A DNA stretch of 64,000 nt from Chitinophagaceae bacterium PMP191F (GCA_001302245.1 LGYU01000009.1:124001-188000), one strand, 5' to 3'; counted from the first letter of the stretch, positions 1 through 10,142 are shown. Translations and numbers: made by a program. Notes: generated from the letters alone by a model not told the origin.

Positions 1-63
1 GATCAGAACTTCCTGAAAAGGAAGAAGATCTCAAGTGTAGTTTTTAAAACAATGAGTACTTGA
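1..63 (+). CDS. 3' end of an unidentified gene (partial)
   Basis: Reading from base 1 in frame 1 gives 20 codons ending in TGA at 61-63, with a basic C-terminal tail (FLKRKK, then VVFKTMST). A strong intrinsic terminator follows 7 bases later on the same strand, which supports this as the end of a real plus-strand gene. Too little is present to name a family; the gene begins outside the window. Confidence 0.5.
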   Translation, partial: DQNFLKRKKISSVVFKTMST

Positions 64-70
64 TTAAGCG

Positions 71-107
71 CCCGGAGATAGTCGTCGTATCTGCCGGGTT
101 TTTTATT
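71..107 (+). terminator. Intrinsic terminator of the upstream gene
   Basis: The arms CCCGGAGATA and TATCTGCCGGG pair with one bulged base around a 7-nt loop, followed by TTTTTTATT. It serves the gene ending at 63. Confidence 0.8.
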
Positions 108-372
108 GTTACGTACCATACGTATTACATGCAGGCTTTTTAGAGACCTGCAGTTTCTTTACTGCGTCAGCATACATCCCTGCATGTATGAACGCAGGTG
201 AATGTTTTGTGTATTGTTAATAGAACAGACGGGTTGAAAGAAATACTAAACGGGAGTCAATTTCTTTGTCAGAGATTGATATTACTCAATTGAAAAGTAA
301 GTGTTTGGCAGTTTACAAAAACAGTTGATTGTCATTAAGATTATAAAGAATATTGGAGTTCCGGCTAATAAA
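108..372. other. Intergenic spacer with no recognised feature
   Basis: This AT-rich spacer separates two convergent transcription units. I see no ORF with coding character, no RNA gene and no clear promoter. Confidence 0.4.
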
Positions 373-415
373 AAACCGCAGAAGAAAATTTTTCTCATAT
401 TTTCTTCTGCGGTTT
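373..415 (-). terminator. Intrinsic terminator of ppsA
   Basis: A perfect 17-bp inverted repeat (373-389 pairing with 399-415) has a 9-nt loop. Read on the minus strand it lies 27 nt beyond the ppsA stop codon and ends in a T-rich arm. The A/T-rich ends would also let it work in the other direction. Confidence 0.85.
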
Positions 416-441
416 GTGACAACAGTCATTATCATCGTGCA

Positions 442-2913
442 TTAATCGGTTGCTTCAGTGCCATTGGCTACCTTTAACGCCGGTAACTGGTTGGCAGATT
501 CCAGCTTTTGTTCTACTTCATGTATAGAGCGTATGGTTTTAATAATGGAATCGGGTGTAACGGAAATGGAATTGATCCCGGCCTCTACCAGGAACTGTGC
601 AAAGTCTGGGTAATCAGAAGGGCCTTGTCCGCAGATGCCTACTTTTACGCCAGCATCCGTAGCGGTATCAATCAGCATGCGGATCATTCTTTTTACAGCA
701 GGATTTCTCTCGTCATACAAGTGTGCAACCAATGCAGAATCGCGATCCAGTCCCAGGGTAAGCTGTGTAAGATCATTCGAACCGATACTGAAACCATCAA
801 TATGTGGTGCAAACTCTGCTGCCATAATGATATTGGAAGGAATTTCTGCCATCAGGTATAGCTGCAAGCCATTCTTTTCACGTTCCAGTCCGCTTTTCTT
901 CATGATCTTTTTTACTTCCACCAGTTCTTCTACCGTACGGCAGAAAGGGACCATCACCGCTACATTGTGCAGACCCATTTTTTCACGGACACGCCAGATG
1001 GCATCACATTCCAGGGTAAATGCGGCTTTAAAAGCTTTGTCATAATAACGGGATGCACCACGCCAGCCGATCATCGGATTCTCTTCATGCGGTTCAAAAT
1101 ATTTACCGCCCGGCAGGTTGGCATACTCATTTGATTTGAAATCTGAAAAACGTACAATAACTGTATGCGGATAGAATGAGGCTGCAATACGTGCTATGCC
1201 AAAGGAAAGTTTTTCGATGAAGTAAGCAGCTTCATCATGAAAACCTTTTGTCAGTTGTTGTATGTGGGCAGTGAGGGCTGCATCTTTCAGTTTTTTATGT
1301 TGCAGTAATGCCAGCGGATGTACTTTAATGTAGTTATTAAAGATAAATTCTTCGCGTGCCAGTCCTACCCCCTGGTGCGGCAAATGAGCATATTGAAAAG
1401 CCATTGCCGGCGATGCTACATTCAGCATCAGTTTGGTTTTGATAGCCGGTAAGCTATCCAGTCTTGTCTGGGTAACATGATAATTGATCAACCCTTCATA
1501 AATAATCCCTTCATCACCTTCACTGCATGATACAGATACCAGCTGATCCTGTTTCAGAATTGAGGTAGCCTGCAAACATCCAACTACGCAAGGTACACCC
1601 AGTTCTCTGGCTACAATAGCTGCATGACAGGTGCGTCCGCCTTTGTTGGTAACGATGGCGGAAGCTTTTTTCATGATCGGTTCCCAGTCGGGATCGGTCA
1701 TGTCAGTAACCAGTATATCGCCTTCTTTAAAATCACGACCTTCCACACGTTTGTCAAGCGAATAGATGATATTTACTTTGCCGGTGCCGATCTTATCGCC
1801 CACGGCAATTCCTTTCAGCAACACATTGTGTTGTTCATTGTTATTGTCAATAACATATTCTTCCAGTATGCCATGCTCTTTACGGGAGTGTACTGTTTCA
1901 GGACGGGCCTGTACAATATACAGACCGCCGGTCAGGCCGTCAGTAGCCCATTCCACATCTACAGGGCACCATTGTCCTTTGAGACGGGTATAATAGTTTT
2001 CAATATTGCAAACCCAGGTGGCCAGTTGTGTTACCATAGCATCATTCAGACAAAACTGATCGCGTAAGGTTTCTTCAGTAGAGATCACTCTTACGCGTTC
2101 ATCGGGATCATCACCATAGATCATCTTCTGATCTTTGTGTCCGGGTTTCTTTTCAATAATGGCATCATAGCCTTTTATCAGTGAAGGTTTGAATACAATA
2201 AATTCATCAGGCCGTATAGCGCCTTGTACTACCAGTTCACCCAGTCCGTATGCACCATTAATGACTACCACATCTTTAAACCCACTTTCTGGGTCAAGGG
2301 TAAAAGCAACGCCTGCTGCACCAAGATCGGAGCGTACCATTTTCTGAATACCAACTGAAAGTCCTACCGCGAAATGATCATACCCCAGGCGTTGACGATA
2401 GCTGATAGCCCTGTCTGTCCACAAAGAAGCAAAACAGTTGCGTACGGCATCTATCAGCGCAGTAGCTGTGCGTACATTCAGGTAGGTTTCCTGCTGACCA
2501 GCAAAGCTGGCATCAGGAAGATCTTCTGCTGTAGCGGAAGATCGAACTGCCACATCGGTAGATTCCTGTCCGTAAGTGGCAGAAAGCTGCCGGTAGTGTT
2601 CAATGATCTCAGCACTGAGTACCGGTGGAAATTTGCTGTTGCGGATAAGGCTGCGTACCTGCAATCCGCCTCTGCGCAATGACTCCACGCTGTTGTAATC
2701 AATGGCGTTGACCAGTACTTTGATCTGGTTTTCCAGGTTGTTGAACTGGCAGAATTGCCGGTAACCTTCTATGGTAATAACAAAGCCATCCGGGATGCAT
2801 ATACCCAGGCTACCCAGGTTGGAGATCATTTCACCCAGGGATGCATTTTTGCCACCTACCTTGTCAATATCGGACAAGCCTACGGCAGCCAATGGAACAA
2901 TTGTTTTGTTCAT
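442..2913 (-). CDS. ppsA: Phosphoenolpyruvate synthase (pyruvate, water dikinase)
   Basis: This cytoplasmic enzyme makes PEP from pyruvate and ATP, releasing AMP and phosphate, as the entry step of gluconeogenesis from C3 compounds. At 823 aa it has the usual PpsA length. Domains in order are the N-terminal ATP-grasp pyruvate-phosphate dikinase domain (GGKNASLGEM near residue 21, AVRSSATAEDLP near 122), the central swivelling phosphohistidine domain with GGRTCHAAIVARELGVP (catalytic His430), and the C-terminal TIM-barrel PEP-utilising domain with the conserved VGICGQGPSD cysteine motif. The ATG at 2913 starts directly at the conserved N-terminus. It is monocistronic and closed by its own hairpin. 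The PpsA/PPDK superfamily is certain; PpsA is favoured over PPDK by length and motif set. Confidence 0.96.
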   Translation of the reverse strand: MNKTIVPLAAVGLSDIDKVGGKNASLGEMISNLGSLGICIPDGFVITIEGYRQFCQFNNLENQIKVLVNAIDYNSVESLRRGGLQVRSLIRNSKFPPVLSAEIIEHYRQLSATYGQESTDVAVRSSATAEDLPDASFAGQQETYLNVRTATALIDAVRNCFASLWTDRAISYRQRLGYDHFAVGLSVGIQKMVRSDLGAAGVAFTLDPESGFKDVVVINGAYGLGELVVQGAIRPDEFIVFKPSLIKGYDAIIEKKPGHKDQKMIYGDDPDERVRVISTEETLRDQFCLNDAMVTQLATWVCNIENYYTRLKGQWCPVDVEWATDGLTGGLYIVQARPETVHSRKEHGILEEYVIDNNNEQHNVLLKGIAVGDKIGTGKVNIIYSLDKRVEGRDFKEGDILVTDMTDPDWEPIMKKASAIVTNKGGRTCHAAIVARELGVPCVVGCLQATSILKQDQLVSVSCSEGDEGIIYEGLINYHVTQTRLDSLPAIKTKLMLNVASPAMAFQYAHLPHQGVGLAREEFIFNNYIKVHPLALLQHKKLKDAALTAHIQQLTKGFHDEAAYFIEKLSFGIARIAASFYPHTVIVRFSDFKSNEYANLPGGKYFEPHEENPMIGWRGASRYYDKAFKAAFTLECDAIWRVREKMGLHNVAVMVPFCRTVEELVEVKKIMKKSGLEREKNGLQLYLMAEIPSNIIMAAEFAPHIDGFSIGSNDLTQLTLGLDRDSALVAHLYDERNPAVKRMIRMLIDTATDAGVKVGICGQGPSDYPDFAQFLVEAGINSISVTPDSIIKTIRSIHEVEQKLESANQLPALKVANGTEATD

Positions 2914-3023
2914 ATGGTAATAATTATAGTAATAAATAAAAAGGAAGAGGATAGAGGAGTGGCCGGATATCCAGAGGTAAATGTGGTAAACACCGGCTTT
3001 ACCATTTTGTAAAACCTGTGTAA

Positions 3024-3031
3024 CAAAAATA
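3024..3031 (-). promoter_or_regulatory. Candidate -7 box for ppsA
   Basis: On the minus strand this reads TATTTTTG, matching the Bacteroidota TAnnTTTG box, about 110 nt upstream of the ppsA ATG. I see no TTTG at the -33 position, so the call is weak. Confidence 0.35.
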
Positions 3032-3195
3032 TATACAGAAAACCATTACATGCCTGTGGCGTTTTTGCAACCTGTATTAGCTAAATGCTTATATTAATCA
3101 GGTAATAGCAAAATTGAATCGATTAATCTTAGTAATTGTTCAATGAAAATGTATTCCTGCTGAATGCGCACTAATTCTTTGTATATTGATAAAAA

Positions 3196-4740
3196 TTAAT
3201 GTGTTTGTGCTACATATTCTGTGTTTGTTACAGCTTGTGGACCCAGGCGTTCGTTCAGTTGGGCAAGGTATAAACTGCGTGGGGACACTGTTTTTCCGGG
3301 AGCATCATAAATGCCTTCAGGCAACATGGGTGCTTTCAGAAATGGAATGGCAGCTTGTTTGTGTTCGCCCTTACTACCAATAACCCAGTTGGCAGCGCCA
3401 GGAGGCATTTGATTGAGATAGGATTTAGCTGTACAGTTCCAGGCCACTGCCCATCCGATGGCCCATCCATGACCTGAACCCATGGAGCCGCGATTCATAA
3501 AATCAATTCCACCATCCGGTACTTCGCAATTGTCAACCAGTAAACCGGTAGCCCATCGTTGATGAGGTTGGATCCATCCGTTGCCGCGGAAGGTACAGTT
3601 GAGTAATACAATGGGGCCATTTACTTTAGCCCCGGTTGCGAGAAAAAATACATTATCACCCTGTATGGTACAGCGATTAAAAAGCAATTGCGAACCGTTG
3701 GCACTAAGGTCGGCAGGTTTGGCCGCTCCCAGTGTTGGCACATCATGCACAATATTTACATTGTCTACGGTAACACGTCTGCCCTGGATGGTAATGCTGT
3801 TTACAGTATTGTAAATAACAAGATTTCTCAACCAGGTATCTGCAGCTCCTTTAATACTCAGCGCACTGTTATGACCTTCATTGATAGTAACAGACTGGCT
3901 GGCTGACAGAATGCGCAGGTTTTCCACGCCGCATTGAGTTGTTTCACCGGTAGTATTGATGACCGTAACTGTAAAACCCTGCGGACCGGCAAATGTTGCA
4001 TCGTATGCATCTGTCATTGGTACATCTGTAGTAATGGTATTGCCTTGTTTTTTAGTGATGGTACAATCAGTAACAAACTCACCGCTAACCCATGTTTGTT
4101 TTTTACCATCACGTACCAACTGATCCATACCCATAAACTGTATCCATTCATCCGTGATCTTACGGGTAATGCGGATATCGTTGCCAATTGTAAAAGCACT
4201 GGCATCATTTACTGTAAATGATGTGCTTCCTGATGGTATGTAAGCATCATTAATAGTAGTTGTTGCACCAGTGGCAGTATTAGGCGTGCCCTTGATGGCA
4301 ATACATACATGTGGTTTACCGGTCATATTGATACTGGTGCCTTGCTCACCGGATCCGCTGCCGCGTAATACCACACCGCTTGCACTGATAGTAATAGTGC
4401 GTTCGCAATTGTAAGTACCTGGGTTGAGTAATACTGTGCCGCGAAAACCATTTTGCCATGGAAGCGCTGATACTTTATCAATGGCCTGTTGTATAGCATC
4501 AGTGTTATCGCCGGCAACAGCGTTGAGTGTAATTTTGGGAGCAACTGTTGGAATAGCAACACCACCACCCATATAACCTGCGTAAGAGAAGTCCATGACC
4601 TTATCACCCTGTGGTAATGTTTTGTAAACAAGCTTGCCGTCGTTATTGGGATAAACCCATTGGCTATGATGTTGTGCGTAGATAGTTATTGAAAGAAGAA
4701 GAGAAATGATAATGGCTGTTATTGAACGTGATAAAGGCAT
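3196..4740 (-). CDS. Secreted right-handed beta-helix (pectate-lyase-like fold) protein
   Basis: The 514-aa protein begins with a signal peptide (hydrophobic residues 6-20, cleavage after YAQ). The mature part has the layout of pectate-lyase-superfamily/GH55-type beta-helices: GDNTDAIQQAID near residue 78, then GTVLLNPGTY, SGVVLRG and repeated short strand-turn units (GAADTWLRNLVI, GRRVTVDNVNIV, GSQLLFNRCTI). Such proteins usually act outside the cytoplasm on acidic polysaccharides, but I cannot identify catalytic residues, so activity on pectin or another glycan is unproven. It is divergent from the SusC/SusD genes that begin at 5447, across a 706-bp gap, which makes a role in the same nutrient response plausible. 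The ATG at 4740 directly opens the signal peptide. Confidence 0.72.
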   Translation of the reverse strand: MPLSRSITAIIISLLLSITIYAQHHSQWVYPNNDGKLVYKTLPQGDKVMDFSYAGYMGGGVAIPTVAPKITLNAVAGDNTDAIQQAIDKVSALPWQNGFRGTVLLNPGTYNCERTITISASGVVLRGSGSGEQGTSINMTGKPHVCIAIKGTPNTATGATTTINDAYIPSGSTSFTVNDASAFTIGNDIRITRKITDEWIQFMGMDQLVRDGKKQTWVSGEFVTDCTITKKQGNTITTDVPMTDAYDATFAGPQGFTVTVINTTGETTQCGVENLRILSASQSVTINEGHNSALSIKGAADTWLRNLVIYNTVNSITIQGRRVTVDNVNIVHDVPTLGAAKPADLSANGSQLLFNRCTIQGDNVFFLATGAKVNGPIVLLNCTFRGNGWIQPHQRWATGLLVDNCEVPDGGIDFMNRGSMGSGHGWAIGWAVAWNCTAKSYLNQMPPGAANWVIGSKGEHKQAAIPFLKAPMLPEGIYDAPGKTVSPRSLYLAQLNERLGPQAVTNTEYVAQTH

Positions 4741-5446
4741 AGCAATAGTAATAGTGTATCGAAAATAATTCAGGTCATGATAGTATAGAGAAAGCGGGTT
4801 TGCTTTCTGCTAAACTATTTTGGCTTACCGGCTGTACAACTCTGGTTTGATCAACATCTGGTTATTTATCAATGGTATGGGCGAGTGATAATGCATTATT
4901 TATGCATGTATTTGAATCAATATGCGATGGATATAGGTGACCGTCTGTATTAATAGGGGTAATTGTATAAACCGGGTTTTAAAATTAGTGTTTCTCTTGT
5001 TTTCAGTGTTGGAGAAATTTTTTGATAATTATCAAGATGCCGTGGGTGAACTACCTGTAATTGTTATTGCAGTTTACTTTTTACATGAGCTCATGTAAAA
5101 AGTAATGGTTGCATGCTTATAGTTGTTGAGTGATGAAGCGCTTTACAAGCGGTTTAATTGGCTGATGAAAGATTTAATATAATGTATAGTAGTAAAGAGG
5201 TGTGTTACACATTCCAATCACGATAACATTATATACAAAGAGAATAGATATGTAGTAAGTACACCTCAAATGATGAAATATGCATTCATAGATGCAATTT
5301 TTTATTTCGTAGATGCGATTTTTTAAACTATCTAGATAAAATAATTAACAAAATCTTTTTTTTTAATGGAGTAATTGAAGAAAATTAATAATCATTTCAT
5401 ACAATTGCACTTTATTTTTTTAAGGCTTTGTATTAAACCCTAAAGC
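4741..5446. promoter_or_regulatory. Long divergent control region upstream of SusC1
   Basis: This AT-rich gap lies between two divergent genes and presumably carries both promoters. It contains a 32-bp perfect palindrome (5074-5105), listed separately, and long A/T tracts close to the SusC1 start. I do not find a clear TTTG/TAnnTTTG pair for either gene, and no ORF. Confidence 0.4.
5074..5105. repeat. 32-bp perfect palindrome
   Basis: The half-site TTACTTTTTACATGAG (5074-5089) is followed without any spacer by its exact reverse complement (5090-5105). It lies 335 bp upstream of the beta-helix gene start and 341 bp upstream of SusC1, between divergent genes. No gene ends nearby, so it is unlikely to be a terminator. 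A dimeric-regulator operator is one reading. Confidence 0.85.
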
Positions 5447-8400
5447 ATGCTCATGAGAAAATTGTTAGTAATGCTAACACTACTCTTGTCGTCAGGAGTA
5501 CTGTTAGCGCAAAGAAGCATTTCCGGAAAGATCACTGATAATACCGGCGCTCCTATTATCAGTGCTTCTATTACAGTCAAAGGCACAACAATCGGAACGG
5601 TATCAAAAAATGACGGCAGCTATGCCCTCAATGTTCCGCAGACTGCAAAAATCCTAGTTTTTTCTGCTATTGGTATGGAACCTAAAGAAGTGACTATCAC
5701 TGCTTCGGGTCAGGTTTCTGTATCGTTGATGCCTGCATCCAAAAGCATGGAAGATGTGGTAGTGGTAGCTTATGGTACTCAAAAGAAAGAGTCTATTACT
5801 GGTTCAGTAGCCAAAATTGGTGCTGAGCAGTTAGAAACCAGGCTGACTACAAACATTACCCAGGCACTTGCAGGTGCTGCTCCTGGTATTGCTACCACTT
5901 CGGGTAACGGACAGCCTGGTAGCAGCGCTGCTATCAGGATCAGGGGTTTTGGTTCTATCAATGCCAGCAACAACCCATTGTTTGTTGTAGACGGGTTCCC
6001 TTATGAGGGCTACATTGGTGATCTGAACACCAACGACATCGAAAGCATCTCATTGTTAAAAGATGCATCTTCTACTGCATTGTATGGTGCAAGAGCTGCC
6101 AACGGTGTGGTATTGGTTACTACTAAAAAAGGTAAAGCGGGTTCTCCTAAAGTTAACCTAAGCGTTACTACCGGTTATTCACAGAGAGGTATTGCTGAGT
6201 ACGACAGGGTAGGAACCAACGATTATTATCCTGCAATGTGGCAAGCTTTGAAAAACAGTGTACAGTATCCTGCAACCGGTACCGGTATGTCAGAAAGTGC
6301 TGCTGCTGCCTATGCTTCAGCCAACATTGCCAGCCAGTTGATTTACAATCCTTACAATGTTGCCAATACTGACATCGTTGGTGTGGATGGTAAACTGAAT
6401 CCTAATGCAAAACTGTTGTACAACGATTTTGATTGGTTTAAAGATGTTGCTATAAACGGAAAAAGAAATGAGGTAGCGTTGAATATCTCTTCTAAATCCG
6501 ACAAATCAGACTATTACATTTCATTGAACTATGTAAAAGATGCCGGTTTCGTAATTAAATCTGATTATGAAAGGGCAACTGCAAGGGTTTCATTGAACTC
6601 ACAGGTTAAAAGCTGGTTGAAAGCCGGTATTAACATGAGTGGTGTAATCGTAAAATCAAACAATGCAAGTGCCGGTGATGGTAATACCAGCAGCATTGTT
6701 AACCCATTCGTATTTGCAAGAGGTATTGGGCCTATCTATCCTGTACACGCTTATGATGCTACGGGCAATCTGCTGCTGGATGATAAAGGCAATCCCTGGT
6801 ACGATTACGGTATGCATCCCGGTGCCATTAACCGTCCTCAGGGCGCTTTTCCCGGAAGACACGTACTGTATGAAACCATGCTGAACACTTCTCAGACTAA
6901 GAGGAACAGCCTTATCGCCAGAACTTACCTGGAAGGTAAATTCCTGAAATATTTCACATTTACTACCAACGTAGGTATCGATCTGAATAACCAACGTGGT
7001 ACCACTTTCCAGAACAAGATCGTGGGTGATGGTGTGACATCAGGCGGTTATGCTTCCCGTTCATCTAACGAATACAGAACGATTTCAATGAACCAGTTAT
7101 TGAACTATCAGCAAAGCTTTGGCAGGCATGATGTTCATGTATTACTGGGTCATGAGAACCAATGGGTAGATGAAACTACCTTCAGCGGTAGCAGAAAACA
7201 AATGAACTTCGATGGTAATATAGAACTGGTAAACTTTGTAACACTGAACGGTGTTAGTGGTCAGGTTGATGCTTTACGCAGAGATGCATATCTCAGCAGG
7301 ATCAATTATGGCTTTGACAAAAAATATTACCTGGATCTGTCTTACCGCAGAGACGCTTCATCACGTTTTTCTCCCAAATCACGTTGGGGTAACTTCTACT
7401 CTGTAGGTGCTTCATGGTTATTGATGAAAGAAGACTTCCTGAAAAATGTATCATGGCTGAGTGATCTGAAACTGAAGGCTGCTTATGGTACTGTAGGTAA
7501 TGATGGATTGAGTACTTATTACGAGCACCAGGCATTGTATGATCTGGGTTGGAATAATGCTGCTGAGCCAGGTGCTATTGCTACTTCACTGGCAAAACCT
7601 GACCTGACATGGGAAGTGAACAAAACTTTCAACATTGGTCTTGATTTCGGTTTGTTCGATAATAGAATTTCAGGTAGTGTGGAAGTATTTGACAGAGGTT
7701 CTTCTGCGTTGTTGTTTGATGTACAGCTCGGCCCCTCTTCAATGGTAACAACCCGTACAGAGAACATCGGTGCAATGTCAAACAGAGGTATTGAAGCACA
7801 GATCAATGCGGCTATTATTAAAAGCAGAAACTTCAAATGGGATGTTCAGCTGAATATGACCAGCCTCAGAAACCGTGTAACAAAACTGCCAGGCGGTCTT
7901 GCTTACACCAACGGTACCAAAAGAGTTGCTGAAGGAAAAGACCTGTATGCTTTCTACCTGAGACAATGGTATGGTGTAGATCCTACTGATGGTTCTGGTT
8001 TGTATTACAGAAACCCAGGTTTGGCAAATGGTACAGACGTTCGTATTGGTAAAGGCGGTGATTCTTTAACAACGAACCCAACCAACGCTTTCTATGCTTA
8101 CTCTGGTAGCGCTATTCCTAAAATCTTCGGATCATTTACCAACACTGTAAGCTATAAAGGTGTAAGCCTTTCATTCCTGATCAACTATCAACTGGGTGGC
8201 AAGTTCTACGATGGTAACTATGCTGGTTATATGGGATTGTCTTATGGTAAATCACTGCATGCTGACGCGTTGAAAGCATGGCAGAAACCCGGCGACATTA
8301 CTGATATTCCAAGACTTGATATCACCGCTGGTTCCAACTTTAATGCGCAGTCAAACAGATGGTTGGTTGATGCCTCATACTTAAGTATCCGTAACTTAAC

Positions 8401-8596
8401 ACTGGCATATGCTTTCGACAGAAGCGTATTGCAAAAGATAAAATGTGACGTGTTGAAGATCTTTATATCTGGCGAAAACGTGTATGTGTTTTCTAAGAGA
8501 AAAGGTTTGAACCCAACTGAGAGCTTTACTGGTACCAACAGTGCCATTTATACTCCTAACCGTGTATTAAGTGCCGGTATTAATGTCACATTCTAA
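5447..8596 (+). CDS. SusC/RagA-family TonB-dependent outer-membrane transporter (no STN domain)
   Basis: This outer-membrane barrel imports large nutrients using TonB energy together with its SusD lid. The 1049-aa protein has a signal peptide (LLLSSGVLLAQ), a carboxypeptidase-regulatory-like beta-sandwich (ISGKITDNTGAPI to about residue 95), the TonB-box region MEDVVVVAYGTQKK, a plug domain (IRIRGFGSINASNNPLFVVDG; LKDASSTALYGARAANGVV) and a C-terminal barrel ending ...GINVTF with a terminal Phe, as usual for outer-membrane insertion. It lacks the STN domain, so it should not itself signal to a FecR. An alternative ATG lies two codons downstream (5453). SusD1 follows 13 bp after the stop. The substrate is unknown; no glycoside hydrolase is adjacent on this strand. 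Confidence 0.95.
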   Translation: MLMRKLLVMLTLLLSSGVLLAQRSISGKITDNTGAPIISASITVKGTTIGTVSKNDGSYALNVPQTAKILVFSAIGMEPKEVTITASGQVSVSLMPASKSMEDVVVVAYGTQKKESITGSVAKIGAEQLETRLTTNITQALAGAAPGIATTSGNGQPGSSAAIRIRGFGSINASNNPLFVVDGFPYEGYIGDLNTNDIESISLLKDASSTALYGARAANGVVLVTTKKGKAGSPKVNLSVTTGYSQRGIAEYDRVGTNDYYPAMWQALKNSVQYPATGTGMSESAAAAYASANIASQLIYNPYNVANTDIVGVDGKLNPNAKLLYNDFDWFKDVAINGKRNEVALNISSKSDKSDYYISLNYVKDAGFVIKSDYERATARVSLNSQVKSWLKAGINMSGVIVKSNNASAGDGNTSSIVNPFVFARGIGPIYPVHAYDATGNLLLDDKGNPWYDYGMHPGAINRPQGAFPGRHVLYETMLNTSQTKRNSLIARTYLEGKFLKYFTFTTNVGIDLNNQRGTTFQNKIVGDGVTSGGYASRSSNEYRTISMNQLLNYQQSFGRHDVHVLLGHENQWVDETTFSGSRKQMNFDGNIELVNFVTLNGVSGQVDALRRDAYLSRINYGFDKKYYLDLSYRRDASSRFSPKSRWGNFYSVGASWLLMKEDFLKNVSWLSDLKLKAAYGTVGNDGLSTYYEHQALYDLGWNNAAEPGAIATSLAKPDLTWEVNKTFNIGLDFGLFDNRISGSVEVFDRGSSALLFDVQLGPSSMVTTRTENIGAMSNRGIEAQINAAIIKSRNFKWDVQLNMTSLRNRVTKLPGGLAYTNGTKRVAEGKDLYAFYLRQWYGVDPTDGSGLYYRNPGLANGTDVRIGKGGDSLTTNPTNAFYAYSGSAIPKIFGSFTNTVSYKGVSLSFLINYQLGGKFYDGNYAGYMGLSYGKSLHADALKAWQKPGDITDIPRLDITAGSNFNAQSNRWLVDASYLSIRNLTLAYAFDRSVLQKIKCDVLKIFISGENVYVFSKRKGLNPTESFTGTNSAIYTPNRVLSAGINVTF

Positions 8597-8609
8597 ACTT
8601 GTAATTATC

Positions 8610-10106
8610 ATGAAAAGAATCTTATACAGTGCTGGTCTTTTATCACTTGTACTAACTTTTTCTTCCTGTAAAAAGGATTTCCTGGACCAGGATCCTACAG
8701 GTTCTGCAGGTGATGCAACTATCTTTGCTACTACTACTAATGCCAAAAACGTTATCAACGGCATTTACAGATATCTTTATTCCCGTTATAGCGATCAAAA
8801 CCAACCAGGTCATGGTGGTGTAATGTTACAGCTCGATTTTATGGGTGAAGATATTCATCAGGCAGCTTCAACATGGTATACTTCTGCCGGAAGTGGTACC
8901 GGAGGTTGGGTGAGCCAGAGAAATGATGCCAGTGGTTTTGTTTCTTATCCCTTCAGGTTATATTACAGATGTATAGGTAATTCCAATGCTATTATCGATA
9001 ACATCGATAAAGCAGATGGTCCTGATGGAGATAAAAAAATGCTGAAAGCAGAAGCATTGACCATGAGAGCATGGGGTTTCTTTAACCTGGTTCAGCTTTT
9101 TGGTAAAAGATATGATGCAGCTGCAAAACCCAACAATCAGCTTGGTATTTCTTTGCCTTTAAGTGCATTGGACATCAAACTGCCCAGAGCTACTGTTGAA
9201 GAAGTATACACACAGATCAATAAAGATCTGGATGCAGCTATCACTTTGTATGCTACAGCTACTGCTCCCGCAAACAAATCGCATTTGTCTATTCATGCTG
9301 CAAGAGCTATTAAAGCAAGAGTAGCATTGACTATGCAGGATTATGTAACTGCTGCCACCTATGCAAAACTGGTAATTGACAATGGAGGTTATTCTCTGAT
9401 GTCTGTTGCCCAGTATCAGACTGGTTTTAATGATATCTCTAATCCTGAGTGGATCTGGGGTGCATTTATACAGGCTGATCAGGGTGATACCTTTGGTTCT
9501 TATTTTGCACAAATCTCTTATGATGGAAATACTACCTATGTAAGATCAAGACCCAAACGCATCAACTCTGCTTTATATAACCTCCTTACCTCAACAGATG
9601 TAAGGAAGAAAATGTGGGAGCCCAATCCTACCACAGCAAACTTCCCGCTGCCACTTACCACATATGTGCGTGAACCATATATGAGCAGAAAATTTGCTAT
9701 CAAAGCTGCTAATACAACACTGGGTGATGTTCCTTACATCCGTTTGTCTGAAATGTATTTGCTGCTGGCTGAAGCCTATGCCAAAACACCCGGCAAAGAA
9801 ACTGATGCAAAAAATACATTATTCACACTGGCAAAGCAGCGTGACCCTAACTATGTACTGAGTACTAACTCTGGTCAGGCATTGATTGATGAGATTCTGG
9901 TGCAGAGAAGGGTAGAGCTGTGGGCTGAAGGTTTCAGGTTCTATGATCTGAAAAGGCTTAATCAAAGCCTGGACAGAACAGTTGTTCCTAACTTTGTATC
10001 TGCTTCAGTAGGTGGTGTAATGCAGGTTCCTGCAGGAGATGACAGATGGCAGTTTGCTATTCCGTTATCTGAAATTCAGGCTAACCCCAACACTAAGCCA
10101 AACTAA
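8610..10106 (+). CDS. SusD/RagB-family nutrient-binding lipoprotein
   Basis: This surface lipoprotein binds the substrate and closes over the SusC1 barrel. The ATG at 8610 is chosen over an in-frame ATG at 8571 because it starts exactly at a lipoprotein signal (MKRILYSAGLL to TFSSC, lipidated Cys20); the upstream ATG would lie inside SusC1. The product is 498 aa, normal for the family. It has SusD-type TPR helices (KAEALTMRAWGFFNLVQLFG), the RLSEMYLLLAEAYAK helix and the C-terminal RRVELWAEGFRFYDLKR signature. It is cotranscribed with SusC1 and closed by a strong hairpin at 10143. Confidence 0.94.
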   Translation: MKRILYSAGLLSLVLTFSSCKKDFLDQDPTGSAGDATIFATTTNAKNVINGIYRYLYSRYSDQNQPGHGGVMLQLDFMGEDIHQAASTWYTSAGSGTGGWVSQRNDASGFVSYPFRLYYRCIGNSNAIIDNIDKADGPDGDKKMLKAEALTMRAWGFFNLVQLFGKRYDAAAKPNNQLGISLPLSALDIKLPRATVEEVYTQINKDLDAAITLYATATAPANKSHLSIHAARAIKARVALTMQDYVTAATYAKLVIDNGGYSLMSVAQYQTGFNDISNPEWIWGAFIQADQGDTFGSYFAQISYDGNTTYVRSRPKRINSALYNLLTSTDVRKKMWEPNPTTANFPLPLTTYVREPYMSRKFAIKAANTTLGDVPYIRLSEMYLLLAEAYAKTPGKETDAKNTLFTLAKQRDPNYVLSTNSGQALIDEILVQRRVELWAEGFRFYDLKRLNQSLDRTVVPNFVSASVGGVMQVPAGDDRWQFAIPLSEIQANPNTKPN

Positions 10107-10142
10107 TCAGAATATATAGATTGCAGCCATTGGTTGCTTCTG

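Noticed and set aside
508-2682. Several plus-strand ORFs inside ppsA
   Set aside because: They are antisense shadows of a clearly coding minus-strand gene, with no recognisable domains or start context.
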